The position numbers were made by a program, and so were the translations under genes. Shown piece after piece: positions 54,029 through 64,000 of a stretch of 64,000 nt of DNA. Source of the stretch: Cherax quadricarinatus (lineage: Eukaryota; Arthropoda; Malacostraca; Decapoda; Parastacidae); the NCBI RefSeq assembly GCF_038502225.1, contig NC_091378.1, positions 1,644,244-1,708,243 of the forward strand, in the 5' to 3' direction. The notes below the pieces were generated by a model. It saw nothing but the letters and a program-made list of their open reading frames with translations, had not been told where the DNA came from and did no database searches. Positions within the stretch are counted from its first letter, which is position 1. Each line of letters begins with the position of its first letter.

Positions 54029-55765
54029 CTATTATATAACAGAAGGTAACAAAGTGAGCTTTAGTTATCACTATCATATAACTTAAGGTAACACAGCTTT
54101 AGTTACTACTATCATATAACAGAAGGTAACACAGCTTTAGTTACTACTATCATATAACAGAAGGTAACACAGCTTTAGTTACTATCATATAACAGAAGGT
54201 AACACAGCTTTAGTTACTATCATATAACAGAAGGTAACACAGCTTTAGTTACTACTATCATATAACAGAAGGTAACACAGCTTTAGTTACTACTATCATA
54301 TAACAGAAGGTAACACAGCTTTAGTTACTATCATATAACAGAAGGTAACACAGCTTTAGTTACTATCATATAACAGAAGGTAACACAGCTTTAGTTACTA
54401 TCATATAACAGAAGGTAACACAGCTTTAGTTACTATCATATAACAGAAGGTAACACAGCTTTAGTTACTATCATATAACAGAAGGTAACACAGCTTTAGT
54501 TACTACTATCATATAACAGAATGTAACACAGCTTTAGTTACTACTATCATATAACAGAAGGTAACACAGCTTTAGTTACTATTATCATATAACAGAAGGT
54601 AACACAGCTTTAGTTACTACTATCATATAACAGAAGGTAACACAGCTTTAGTTACTATCATATAACAGAAGGTAACACAGCTTTAGTTACTATCATATAA
54701 CAGAAGGTAACACAGCTTTAGTTACTATCATATAACAGAAGGTAACACAGCTTTAGTTACTACTATCATATAACAGAAGGTAACACAGCTTTAGTTACTA
54801 TCATATAACAGAAGGTAACACAGCTTTAGTTACTATCATATAACAGAAGGTAACACAGCTTTAGTTACTACTATCATATAACAGAAGGTAACACAGCTTT
54901 AGTTACTACTATCATATAACAGAATGTAACACAGCTTTAGTTACTATCATATAACAGAAGATAACACAGCTTTAGTTACTACTATCATATAACAGAAGGT
55001 AACACAGCTTTAGTTACTATCATATAACAGAAGGTAACACAGCTTTAGTTACTACTATCATATAACAGAAGGTAACACAGCTTTAGTTACTACTATCATA
55101 TAACAGAAGGTAACACAGCTTTAGTTACTACTATCATATAACAGAAGGTAACACAGCTTTAGTTACTACTATCATATAACAGAAGGTAACACAGCTTTAG
55201 TTACTATCATATAACAGAAGGTAACACAGCTTTAGTTACTATCATATAACAGAAGGTAACACAGCTTTAGTTACTACTATCATATAACAGAAGGTAACAC
55301 AGCTTTAGTTACTACTATCATATAACAGAAGGTAACACAGCTTTAGTTACTATCATATAACAGAAGGTAACACAGCTTTAGTTACTATCATAACAGAAGG
55401 TAACACAGCTTTAGTTACTATCATATAACAGAAGGTAACACAGCTTTAGTTACTACTATCATATAACAGAAGGTAACACAGCTTTAGTTACTACTATCAT
55501 ATAACAGAAGGTAACACAGCTTTAGTTACTATCATATAACAGAAGGTAACACAGCTTTAGTTACTATTATATAACAGAAGGTAACACAGCTTTAGTTACT
55601 ACTATCATATAACAGAAGGTAACACAGCTTTAGTTACTATCATATAACAGAAGGTAACACAGCTTTAGTTACTATCATATAACAGAAGGTAACACAGCTT
55701 TAGTTGCTATCATATAACAGAAGGTAACACAGCTAGCTGTAGTTACTACTATCATATAGAAAAAG
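54028..55765. repeat. 35/38-bp minisatellite, about 47 copies
   Basis: Unit core AACAGAAGGTAACACAGCTT followed by TAGTTACTATCATAT (35 bp) or TAGTTACTACTATCATAT (38 bp). The two lengths occur in clusters, not strict alternation. First and last units are diverged, normal for array edges. Confidence 0.98.
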
Positions 55766-55917
55766 GTTACGGAATACCGTTGGTATACCAAATTTAATAT
55801 AAAGAATATATTAAGCGTATTAGGCACGAGTGTTTATGATGTGAGAAGACGGAAAGAAACTGTAAATGAAAACCAAATATGAATCTGAGGCAGAGGAACG
55901 TTAGTAATAGGGAAGGA

Positions 55918-56035
55918 GGGTTAGGTCAGCGGTTTACGCACTGGCCTGGAGTTTTACGACTCACTAGCCATGGGTTCTAACCCATCCGTACCCTGGTTTG
56001 TTTACAATCGTGTTATTATGATTTCGTGAGTCGTG
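55918..56035 (+). mobile_element. tRNA-like SINE head
   Basis: TCAGCGGTTTACGCACTGGC (box A-like) and ATGGGTTCTAACCCATCC (box B-like) are followed by CGTGTTATTATGATTTCG. Decayed, and located just outside the 3' end of the 56-kb exon. Confidence 0.5.
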
Positions 56036-56232
56036 ACTATCTGACGAAAGGGAGCTAGGAGACTTTGAAACAAAGTTATTATTACTATTTTTATTGGGAG
56101 GCTGAGGGAACTCTGCAAGGGTCTGAAGTCCCCATAACACCGCCCCTGTTTAGGAAGCACTGTTGTCAGTCTTTGGTCGATGAACAAGATGGAATGCACC
56201 AGATACGGAAGAAATACAAACGTGTTTCCTAC

Positions 56233-57913
56233 CTTCATTATGTACGTGTTCACTGTGGGGAAGGAGGGCAGGTTCCTGCGTCTGCACTAGGTGCCAGTCC
56301 TCCCCACTGCTACACAGGTCCTCTTCAGGTTCACACAGCGGAGGCAGCTCAGGGGGGTAACAGTGAGTGATCTCGGCAGCTGTAACACAGATTACAGCTG
56401 CTTCACAATCAACGTCTGGTTCGCTGTTCGCGCCGTCGTTTTCGTTGTCTTCGTCGGAGTCTGAGTCGATGTGCGGGATGGAGTCAAGAATGCTGGCGAC
56501 GGATGCCGCAAGGGTCGTGGTTCCCCCCGGGTCATCAGTGAGGGAGGCTGAGGTCGCTATGTAACTGTGGGAGATGTCTGATGCTGCCTGAGGGGCCCCA
56601 CCCTCACTAGTGGTGGAGGCTGGTACAGGGGCCCCACTCTCACTAGTCGTGGAGGCTAGTACTGGGGTCCCACCCTCACTGATGCAGGAGAAGGATGCAG
56701 AGACCCCACCTTCACTAGTGGTGGAGACTGCTGCAGGGACCTCATGAAGACTTGTAGTGGAGGCCAGTGCAGGGACCTCACCAACACTAGTAGTGGAGAC
56801 TACCACAGGGACCTCACCCTCACTAGTGGTGGAGGCTGGTACAGGGGCCCCACCCTCACTAGTGGTGGAGGCTGGTACTGGGGCCCCACCCTCACTAGTG
56901 GTGGAGGCTGGCACAGGGGCCCCACCCTCACTAGTGGTGGTGGTTGGTACAGGGGCCACACCCTCACTAGTGGTGGAGGCTGGTACAAATACCTCACCAA
57001 CACTAGTGGTGGAGGCTACCACAAGGACCTCATGAAGGCTTGTAGTAGAGGCCGGTACAGGGACCTCACCAACGATAATGTTGGAGGATGGTGTAGGAAC
57101 TTCACCTTCACCACCACCACTCCTCGCCTCGGCAGGATTATCGTACCTGTATATCAAAGTTTCCTCAGAGACTGACCTGGGAACACCACTCTTTCCTAAG
57201 GCGGCGTTGTCACTGGCGTCAATCACCAGACTGGGGTTTAATATTACACTAGTATTATCCTCCTCGCTGGAGCCTATACTTCTCGACGCTGCCGACAAGA
57301 GACTCTCCCGAGAGGCCCAGGCGTTAGATTTGACGTAAGAAACAATTTTGGCACAAGCTAAACTAGGGGACTCGTACAAGTCGTCAGGCTCGCTCTCCAC
57401 CGGCACTTTTTCCTTCGCTGTTATTTCACTCCGTCTCCAAGTCTTGCCGTCTCTCGCCGCACAATTACAGGACCCTGGAGGGCGACACTCCAGCGCTAGC
57501 GATGCTCGACGGTGTCGTAGGAAAGTCTTGTAGTTACGAGTTTCCATCTGCGGAGCGTCGGGTGTTGACAATGACCTTAAAAGTATCTTGTGAACGGCAG
57601 GAATAGTAGAGCCACCAAGATCCCGGGAGGTGGAGCCGTTGACTATATCGCGTCTCCTGTGACCGATCACTTTGGACCTCAAATAGCGATACTCTTGCTC
57701 CTTCCATTCTATTGTTTGGCACGCACCAAATGCCTCCTTCACGTCATCCAGGTTCCCTCCAGCGTCTCTCTGACCTCCATCACCATCTTCACCAACCTCC
57801 AGTGTGTGGCACTGAAGTGACTGGTGCTTCCTGCCCTCTAGAGCAGCTCTCACTTTCTTCAAGACGCAAGTCAAGTCTGTGGGAGACTCACAGGAACCTG
57901 CCATGCTGTTCAT
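56233..57913 (-). CDS. First coding exon of an unrecognised low-complexity protein
   Basis: The minus frame starts at 57913. A TAG stop lies directly before this ATG, so no upstream extension exists without splicing. A second ATG at residue 4 (AGCATGG) has the better Kozak context. The exon encodes 560 residues and one extra base. The donor, AAG followed by GTAGGA, lies at 56233/56232; without it the frame would run to a stop at 56150. Residues 1-278 are mixed and charged, with a basic stretch (GHRRRD), RHRRASLALECRPP, a Ser-rich SAASRSIGSSEED segment and SVSEETLIYRY. Residues about 279-442 are 12-residue repeats (ASTTSEGGAPVP and relatives). The end is acidic (DSDSDEDNENDG) and then PELPPLCEPEEDLCSSGEDW. 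No signal peptide, membrane segment or known domain is seen. It is likely intracellular and largely disordered. Its base composition and non-repetitive N-terminus differ from the surrounding arrays, which supports a real gene. Confidence 0.7.
56590..57080 (-). repeat. 36-bp coding repeat inside the 56-kb exon
   Basis: About 13 units of 36 bp with core TCACTAGTGGTGGAGGCTGG on plus, coding for 12-residue STTSEGGAPVP-type repeats. Unlike the non-coding arrays, substitutions here never introduce a stop or a frameshift, and variants (LHEV, VGEV, EGGA) keep the same pattern. Confidence 0.9.
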
Positions 57914-58300
57914 CTACCATAAACACTCTACTTTCCATTGATCCACAGATAATTTTCTGGCACTAAAAGTAATCGTTTTTACTGCTATTTTTATTCGTCA
58001 GGTAAACACCTGACACAAGTTTTCGTCATAAGAACAAATGAAGGTAGGGGTAGCCGATGGTCCTACGACGGACCACCGCTGGCTTACCCGTGTTGATCCC
58101 AGTGCTCTGAGTAAACAGCCGGAAGCCGTTTTTTTTATATCCAGAGACGGACTGGTAAGTTGGCTTTCCTAGTCATGATGTTGCCTGCAGGCTGCGACTG
58201 CAACTACTGAATGAAGATGAAGACTTAATTCGGATTAGCAACCTCAGGATAACCTCACGATAACCCATGGAAGCCAATCACTCAGGCTTGTTATGGTTGG
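57914..58300. other. 5' flank of the minus-strand gene
   Basis: No TATA box or clear initiator recognised. A CCGCTGGCTTACCC-type piece at about 58075-58090 resembles family E. A minus-strand acceptor-like pyrimidine tract (TTATTTTTCAG) lies at about 58518-58530, so a 5' UTR exon further right is possible. Confidence 0.35.
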
Positions 58301-58304
58301 GGTC

Positions 58305-58410
58305 CTATTTTGATCCTTCCTCAGGATGCGACCCATAACAGTTAATTAGCTCGTAGAGTCTATATTTACAGCTACGTAACAGGAACAGCTGGTGTTAGAG
58401 GTGCCCATGC
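58305..58410 (-). mobile_element. SINE body fragment
   Basis: TCCTCAGGATGCGACCCATA, ATTTACAGCTACGTAACAGG and AACAGCTGGTGTTA match the SINE body at 45150-45230 with many changes. Confidence 0.6.
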
Positions 58411-58653
58411 ATCTCTTCTCTCACAAGGCTCCACCAGAATGGAATGGCTGAGTTACCAGGCAGGTGACCTGGATGGCCTTACATAATCCACCTCTCACCA
58501 ACCACACACACCACCTGAAAAATAAGACAAAACAGATTTAGTCCTGACCATTCATCAAGAAAATAAATTAAACAAAAATTTTTACAGGGTGAAATGAATC
58601 AAGAATAAAAACATGAAGATGATAACACAGGTAGAGACAGGGAGGAGAGATCT

Positions 58654-58687
<34 letters not shown>

Positions 58688-58954
58688 AACAAGAACCTAA
58701 TAGTGTTAACAAGAGTAAGCCTGAATAAATTTACGAGGTATTCAGGAAAACCGGTTAGCAGGACTTAAGTCCTAGAGGTGGGAAGTACAGTGCTTGTACT
58801 CTGAAGAATGGCTGGGGAATGTAGGAGAGTTATCTGAATTGAGAGTCCCGATCACTGCTGGCTAACCAGTTATTGAATGAATGATGGTAAAAGTGTATCA
58901 TTCTTTGAAAGGGTCGAGGAATACAGGCATATGTTTACACAACGCCAAATAATA

Positions 58955-58955
<1 letters not shown>
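58411..58955. other. No gene recognised
   Basis: Short (GA)n at about 58654-58682 and otherwise unassigned sequence. Confidence 0.5.

Positions 58956-58957
<2 letters not shown>

Positions 58958-59029
<72 letters not shown>
58958..59029. repeat. (CA)n microsatellite at LINE 5' boundary
   Basis: CA run directly joined to the truncated 5' end of the LINE. It encodes the His-Thr run in the otherwise open frame starting at 58877, which is not part of the RT. Confidence 0.97.
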
Positions 59030-59033
<4 letters not shown>

Positions 59034-60437
59034 TTAAGAAAGGAAACAGAAACGAGGCACTAAACTACAGACCTGTGTCTCTGACATGTATTGTGTGCAA
59101 AGTCATGGAGAAGATTATCAGGAGGAGAGTGGTCGAACACCTGGAAAGGAACAAGATTATAAATGAAAACCAGCATGGGTTCATGGAAGGCAAATCCTGT
59201 ATCACAAACCTCCTGGACTTTTATGACAAGGTAACAGAAGTAAGACACGAGAGAGAGAGGTGGGTAGATTGCGTTTTCCTAGACTGCAGGAAGGCCTTTG
59301 ACACAGTTCCCCACAAGAGATTAGTGCAGAAGCTGGAGGATCAGGCGCATGTAAAAGGGAGGGCACTGCAATGGATAAGGGAATACCTGACAGGGAGGCA
59401 GCAACGAGTCATGGTACGTGAAGAGGTATCACAGTGGGCGCCTGTTACGAGCGGGATCCCACAGGGGTCAGTTCTAGGACCAGTGCTATTTTTGATATAT
59501 GTGAACGACATGATGGAAGGAATAGACTCTGAAGTGTCCCTGTTCGCAGATGACGTGAAGTTGATGAGAAGAATTAAATCGGATGAAGATGAGGCAGGAC
59601 TGCAAAGAGACCTGGACAGGCTGGACATGTGGTCCAGTAACTGGCTTCTCGAATTCAATCCAGCCAAATGCAAAGTCATGAAGATTGGGGAGGGGCAAAG
59701 AAGACCGCAGACAGAGTATAGGCTAGGTGGACAAAGACTACAGACCTCACTCAGGGAGAAAGACCTTGGGGTGACCATAACACCGAGCACATCACCGGAG
59801 GCACACATCAACCAAATAACTGCTGCAGCATACGGGCGCCTGGCAAACCTGAGAATAGCGTTCCAATACCTTAATAAGGAATCGTTCAAGACACTGTACA
59901 CTGTGTATGTTAGGCCCATACTGGAGTATGCAGCACCAGTCTGGAACCCACACCTGGTCAAGCACGTCAAGAAGTTAGAGAAAGTACAAAGGTTTGCAAC
60001 AAGGCTAGTCCCAGAGCTCAAGGGAATGTCGTACGAGGAAAGGTTAAGGGAAATCGGACTGACGACACTGGAGGACAGAAGGGTCAGGGGATACATGATA
60101 ACGACATACAAGATACTGCGGGGAATAGACAAGGTGGACAGAGATGGGATGTTCCAGAGAGGGGACACAGGGACAAGGGGTCACATCTGGAAGCTGAAGA
60201 CTCAGACGAGTCACAGGGACGTTAGGAAGTATTTCTTCAGTCATAGAGTTGTCAGCAAGTAGAATAGCCTAGCAAGTGAAGTAGTGGAGGCAGGAACCAT
60301 ACATAGTTTTAAGAAGAGGTATGACAAAGCTCAGGAAGCAGAGAGAGAGAGGACCCAGTAGCGATCAGTGAAGAGGCGGGGCCAGGAGCTGAGTCTCGAC
60401 CCCTGCAACCACAATTAGGTGAGTACAATTAGGTGAG

Positions 60438-60440
<3 letters not shown>
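59030..60440 (+). mobile_element. 5'-truncated CR1/Jockey-like LINE with RT domain
   Basis: The open frame runs from the (CA)n into IFKKGNRNEALNYRPVSL, then the RT core. Motif A is AFDTVPH (Ala at 59294), motif B GIPQGSVLGP (59453 onward), motif C FADD (59543-59554). A thumb/C-terminal region follows with FATRLVPELKGMSYEE and GYMITTYKILRG. The catalytic Asp residues are intact. A TAG at 60260-60262 ends the frame where the family probably has Trp (after HRVVSK); reading continues beyond it as NSLASEVVEAG and SFKKRYDKAQEAE to a stop at about 60361. The 3' end has GGCCAGGAGCTGAGTCTCG and two ACAATTAGGTGAGTA units before (CA)n. No endonuclease domain or ORF1 is present, so it cannot move by itself. 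It is the best-preserved LINE in the window. Confidence 0.9.

Positions 60441-60483
<43 letters not shown>
60441..60483. repeat. (CA)n microsatellite at LINE 3' boundary
   Basis: CA run immediately after the two tail units of the LINE. Confidence 0.97.
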
Positions 60484-60484
<1 letters not shown>

Positions 60485-60608
60485 GCACACACAAAATGCG
60501 AGAAATCACGAAAGCACTTGGATATTCACTATTTTTCATAGTGGTTGTTTTCCATATTCTAATATCACCCGTTTCTGTGAAGATCTTATTGTATATATGT
60601 ATGTATCA

Positions 60609-60610
60609 TA

Positions 60611-60687
<77 letters not shown>
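60609..60687. repeat. (TA)n microsatellite
   Basis: TA run flanked by GTATGTAT and GCGCACACAC. Confidence 0.98.
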
Positions 60688-60691
<4 letters not shown>

Positions 60692-61090
60692 ACACACACA
60701 CAATACAGTCTCAAGCGTTTGTGTATTTGTCTGTATTCGTCAGAAGGTGGAGAGTTAAGGAGAGTGTTCAAGAAAGTGACTGTAAGGTTGAGTGTGTACT
60801 TGACATTTAATATGATCATGGAAGGTATATGCCAAACTATCAGGTGTACTTGTAACCAAGCGTAACTCTGCTCCCTGCAATATATGCTGGCTCTACTCTC
60901 AGTGATCCGCCGATAATCCACTGATCTACAAAGCTTTCTATTTGTATTTCCATGACTCTTATTAGATGATTTATGTACAGTGGTAAATGTGTGTTAATTT
61001 AGTGAACACAAGGAGTGATGGAGGCTCCGTTCTCCGTATCTGAGACTAACAAACTATATGTCTCACATTTCTAAGATGGTGGCTGACGGC
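60688..61090. other. No gene recognised
   Basis: No supported feature. Confidence 0.5.
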
Positions 61091-61095
61091 AGATA

Positions 61096-61515
61096 TAATA
61101 ATAATAATAATAATAGCATTACTAGTAGCAGTAGTAATAGTAGTACCCGTAGTAGTAGTAGTAGTAGTACTACCACTTCCACCACACCAACCACCACGAC
61201 CGCTACACCAACTACCACGACCACCACACCTACCACCACACCAAACACGACCATCACACCTACCACCACACCAAACACGACCACCACACCAGCCGCGACC
61301 ACACCAACCACGACCACCACACCTACCACCACACCTGGCACGACCACCACGATCAACACACCTACCACGACCACAACCACGCCTACCACGACCACACCTA
61401 CGATGACCACCACACCTAGCACCACCACTACACCTACCACCATCACCACTACAACTACCACACCTACCACCATCGCTTCACCTCCCACCACCACCACTAC
61501 ACCTGCCACAACTCA
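61096..61515. repeat. (TAA)n, (TAG)n and ACC-rich array
   Basis: TAA and TAG triplets to about 61170, then ACCACCACACC/ACGACC units with about 12-27-bp imperfect periodicity. Thr-rich or Val-rich frames result from composition. A short CCCGTCACAG repeat follows at 61567-61640. Confidence 0.9.
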
Positions 61516-61769
61516 TTACATCTCTTCCCTAAGTTTTAACATCTGCCACAACGCCACATCACCCTCAACACCCGTCACAGTACCTCAACACCCGTCACAG
61601 CACCCTCAACACCCGTCAAAGCATCTCAACACCCGTCACAAGCAATATCCCCTTGAAACGGCCCCCATTAATATTTTTCCTCTCCCTTTCTTCCTCCCTG
61701 GAGTGCAGCTTAGCTGCTTCACCTGTAGCGGAAGCCAGCGCTTGAGATTACCTGTTTATCAGGAAGGTA

Positions 61770-61895
61770 GCGAGCTAGGGAGGGAGGGTAGATGGAGGGA
61801 GGGTAGACGGAGGGAAGGAGGGAGTGGGGGAGGGAAGGAGGGCAGAAGAGGGAGGGAAGGAGGGCAGAAGAGGGAGGGAAAAGATGGAGCATTAT
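61770..61895. repeat. GGGA-rich purine tract
   Basis: GGAGGGAGGGTAGA/AGGAGGGCAGAAGAGGGA repeats; one strand is almost pure purine and could form G-rich structure. Confidence 0.9.
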
Positions 61896-62016
61896 AGGGA
61901 GAGAAAAGATGGATGGAGTATTACATGAAAGAGGAGGAAGACAGAGATACACACAAAGAGAGAGACAGAAACAGAGAAAGAGACACACAGAGAAAGACAC
62001 ACAGAGAAAGACACAC

Positions 62017-62017
<1 letters not shown>

Positions 62018-62099
<82 letters not shown>
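62018..62099. repeat. (GA)n microsatellite
   Basis: GA run of about 40 units preceded by AGACACACAGAGAA repeats (61978-62020). Confidence 0.97.
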
Positions 62100-62103
<4 letters not shown>

Positions 62104-62184
62104 ATCTCACACCTTCAAAACTTTCACTTTTTTATCCATGACCTGAAAGAGATGTTTGGAAACAATTTTAGGCCAGTTAACCTC

Positions 62185-62538
62185 CCCTCCCACACCACCA
62201 CCAACACCGCTACCACCATCACCAACACCACCATCACACCAACACCACTACCACCATCACTACCACCACCATCACTACCACTACCACCATCACTACCACC
62301 ATCACCACCACCACCACTACTACCACCATCACCACCAACACCACTACCACCATCACTACTACCACCATCGCTACCACCACCAACAACACCACCACCATCC
62401 CAAACACCAACAACACCACCACCAACAGCAACACCACCATCACCAACAACAACACCAACACCACCACCACCACCCCCAACACCAACAACAGTAACACCAC
62501 CATCACCAACAACAACACCAACACCACCACTACCTTAA
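62185..62538. repeat. ACC/CAT triplet-rich array
   Basis: ACCACCATCACTACCACC-type triplets; the last third has a repeated ACCACCATCACCAACAACAA segment of about 60 bp (62425-62530). Confidence 0.93.
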
Positions 62539-62784
62539 CCAGCAAGTCATGGCATACAATTCTCCTAATTCTCTGGAAAACGATCTTAAATTCCAAGACA
62601 TTAATTAAGTAACAGGTTGCACAAATCTTCACCACCGAGTGAGTCATCCAGACTCATAACTGCAACCATTTTTAAATGTCTTACAATCAACAGTCTTCAA
62701 TTATTTATCTCCTGTGTTCCGTCAGAAATTGAAAAAAAAATATGTAAATATATGGAAGTGAGAAAACGTCTCGACAGCAGGTGT

Positions 62785-63572
62785 TAGTGTCGATGTAAAC
62801 AACGTGGGCAAGGTGACAGTGTTGATGTAAACAACGTGGGCAAGGTGACAGTGTTGATGTAAACAACGTGGGCAAGGTGACAGTGTTGATGTAAACAACG
62901 TGGGCAAGGTGACAGTGTCGATGTAAACAACGTGGGCAAGGTGAGTGTCGATGTAAACAACGTGGGCAAGGTGACAGTGTCGCTGTAAACAACGTGGGCA
63001 AGGTGACAGTGTCGATGTAAACAACGCGGACAAGGTGACAGTGTTGATGTAAACAACGTGGGCAAGGTGACAGTGTTGATGTAAACAACGTGGGCAAGGT
63101 GACAGTGTTGATGTAAACAACGTGGGCAAGGTGACAGTGTCGATGTAAACAACGTGGGCAAGGTGACAGTGTCGATGTAAACAACGCGGACAAGGTGACA
63201 GTGACGATGTAAACAACGCAGACAAGGTGACAGTGTCGATGTAAACAACGTGGGGAAGGTGACAGTGTCGATGTAAACAATGCCGACAAGGTGACAGTGT
63301 CGATGTAAACAACGTGGATGTAAACAACGTGGGGAAGGTGACAGTGTCGATGTAAACAATGCCGACAAGGTGACAGTGTCGATGTAAACAACGTGGGCAA
63401 TGTGACAGTGTCGATGTAAACAACGCGGACAAGGTGACAGTGCCGATGTAAACAACGTGGGCAAGGTGACAGTGTCGATGTAAACAACGTGGGCAAGGTG
63501 ACAGTGTCGATGTAAACAACGTGGGCAAGGTGACAGTGTCGATGTAAACAACGTGAGCAAGGTGACAGAGTA
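62785..63572. repeat. 32-bp minisatellite, about 24 copies
   Basis: Unit core GATGTAAACAACGTGGGCAA plus GGTGACAGTGTY. Variants are GCGGACAAGG and GCCGACAAGG. A shortened unit occurs at about 62940 and an 18-bp partial duplication at about 63305-63330. A block holding GCCGACAAGG units (63290 and 63360) is locally duplicated. Confidence 0.97.
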
Positions 63573-63694
63573 AGAGAAGACAGCAGGTGTTAGGCACCTT
63601 AATATTACGTCTTGTTCCCACCAGGTGAGGAAGTATATAACGGGGTTCACCTTTTTCCCGTTTTCCTTCGTGTTACTTTCGAAGCTTAGGTAAT

Positions 63695-63765
63695 TTTTTT
63701 AAGACCCGCGTCAGGAAACACTTGTCCTCTTTCCTGACGAACCTTACCTAACCTGAGGAATTTTT
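63695..63765 (+). mobile_element. Family E repeat end with hairpin
   Basis: AAGACCCGCGTCAGGAAACA, CTTGTCCTCTTTCCTGAC and CCTTACCTAACCTGAG. Here GTCAGGAAA and TTTCCTGAC form a clean 9-bp hairpin. Confidence 0.65.
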
Positions 63766-63954
63766 TCACAGGAGAAACAAGAGATTTTTTCCCCTGACGT
63801 TCGTCTTAAATTATAACCTGTTCCGCCTATGGTCAACTGATGATACCTTTCCCTGGTTTACCCTTCCAAGGATGAAAAAAAAAATCATACAAAATACTGA
63901 CGTGATGTAAACAGAGACAAATGCAGTGTAAAGATATCCTTTTATTGGAATCCA

Positions 63955-64000
63955 CTGCATGGGCGTCTCGCCCTTCCCGTAGCTGGGTTGGTAGCGCACT
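63955..64000 (+). mobile_element. SINE head running off the window
   Basis: GGGCGTCTCGCC, then GTAGCTGGGTTGGTAGCGCA; identical in layout to the heads at 1589 and 45335. The remainder lies beyond base 64000. Confidence 0.7.

Larger units (their letters stand above)
4694..56232 (-). other. Proposed ~51.5-kb intron joining two minus-strand exons
   Basis: The exon at 57913-56233 ends in AAG followed by GTAGGA with one base of a codon left over. The exon at 4693-4289 begins with two bases of a codon after a strong acceptor. Joining them keeps the frame and creates a Gly codon. I found no convincing minus-strand exon between them. Phase agreement alone has a one in three chance of being accidental, so the link is provisional. 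Confidence 0.35.

Noticed and set aside
53838..54077. 79-residue minus-strand exon
   Set aside because: It contains the family C repeat block shared with 2952-2972, so the open frame lies in a dispersed repeat.
56744..57175. Plus-strand 143-residue Gly/Thr-rich frame
   Set aside because: Antisense shadow of the 36-bp coding repeat; the minus frame is longer, has unique flanking sequence and a donor site.
58877..59029. N-terminal extension of the RT protein (start at 58877 plus His-Thr run)
   Set aside because: The His-Thr run is the (CA)n microsatellite and upstream residues are not RT-like; the frame is open by chance.

Overview
The window looks like an intron-rich, repeat-saturated stretch of a eukaryotic nuclear genome, most likely a decapod crustacean (a crayfish-like genome is my best guess, from memory of repeat families and not from a search). 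The evidence is tRNA-headed SINEs, CR1/Jockey-type LINE remnants with a short tandem 3' tail, short TTAGG-like tracts, abundant (TA)n, (CA)n, (GA)n and (TTA)n microsatellites, and very long minisatellite arrays. There are no bacterial-style genes, operons, CRISPR arrays or convincing functional tRNA/rRNA genes.

About half of the 64 kb is tandem repeat. From left to right: a SINE with an amplified body and a 19-bp array (0.3-1.5 kb), a complete SINE (1.6-1.9 kb), a spliced coding exon (4.29-4.69 kb, minus), a 24-bp array (5.0-5.9 kb), a 30-bp array (6.0-8.5 kb), a 31-bp array (9.8-13.1 kb), a broken LINE (13.5-14.9 kb), a 14-bp array (15.5-16.3 kb), trinucleotide-derived arrays (16.9-24.7 kb), a 27-bp array (24.7-25.3 kb), a LINE remnant and SINE (25.8-26.9 kb), a 7.2-kb 39-bp array (28.0-35.2 kb), mixed repeats (36-43 kb), a 13-bp array (43.5-45.0 kb), a SINE (45.0-45.3 kb), a 55-bp array (46.6-47.9 kb), a 28-bp array (48.4-50.3 kb), ribozyme-like retroelement ends (50.5-51.8 kb), a 21-bp array (52.0-53.1 kb), a palindromic 27-bp array (53.6 kb), a 35/38-bp array (54.0-55.8 kb), a coding exon (56.2-57.9 kb, minus), a LINE reverse-transcriptase fragment (59.0-60.4 kb) and simple repeats plus a 32-bp array to the end.

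The only host gene I can support is on the minus strand. A 560-codon first coding exon (57913-56233) ends at a consensus donor in phase 1. A 405-nt exon with consensus acceptor and donor lies at 4693-4289 and also starts and ends in phase 1. The simplest reading is one gene whose intron of about 51.5 kb holds nearly all the arrays; this link is inferred and needs RNA evidence. The protein is low-complexity and I do not recognise its family.

The most interesting non-coding signal is a set of hammerhead-ribozyme-like motifs in dispersed repeat ends, several arranged as head-to-head inverted pairs. This fits what is known of Penelope-like elements. Almost all the very long open frames (up to about 2,500 codons) are artefacts of tandem arrays whose unit length is a multiple of three or whose units lack stop codons.
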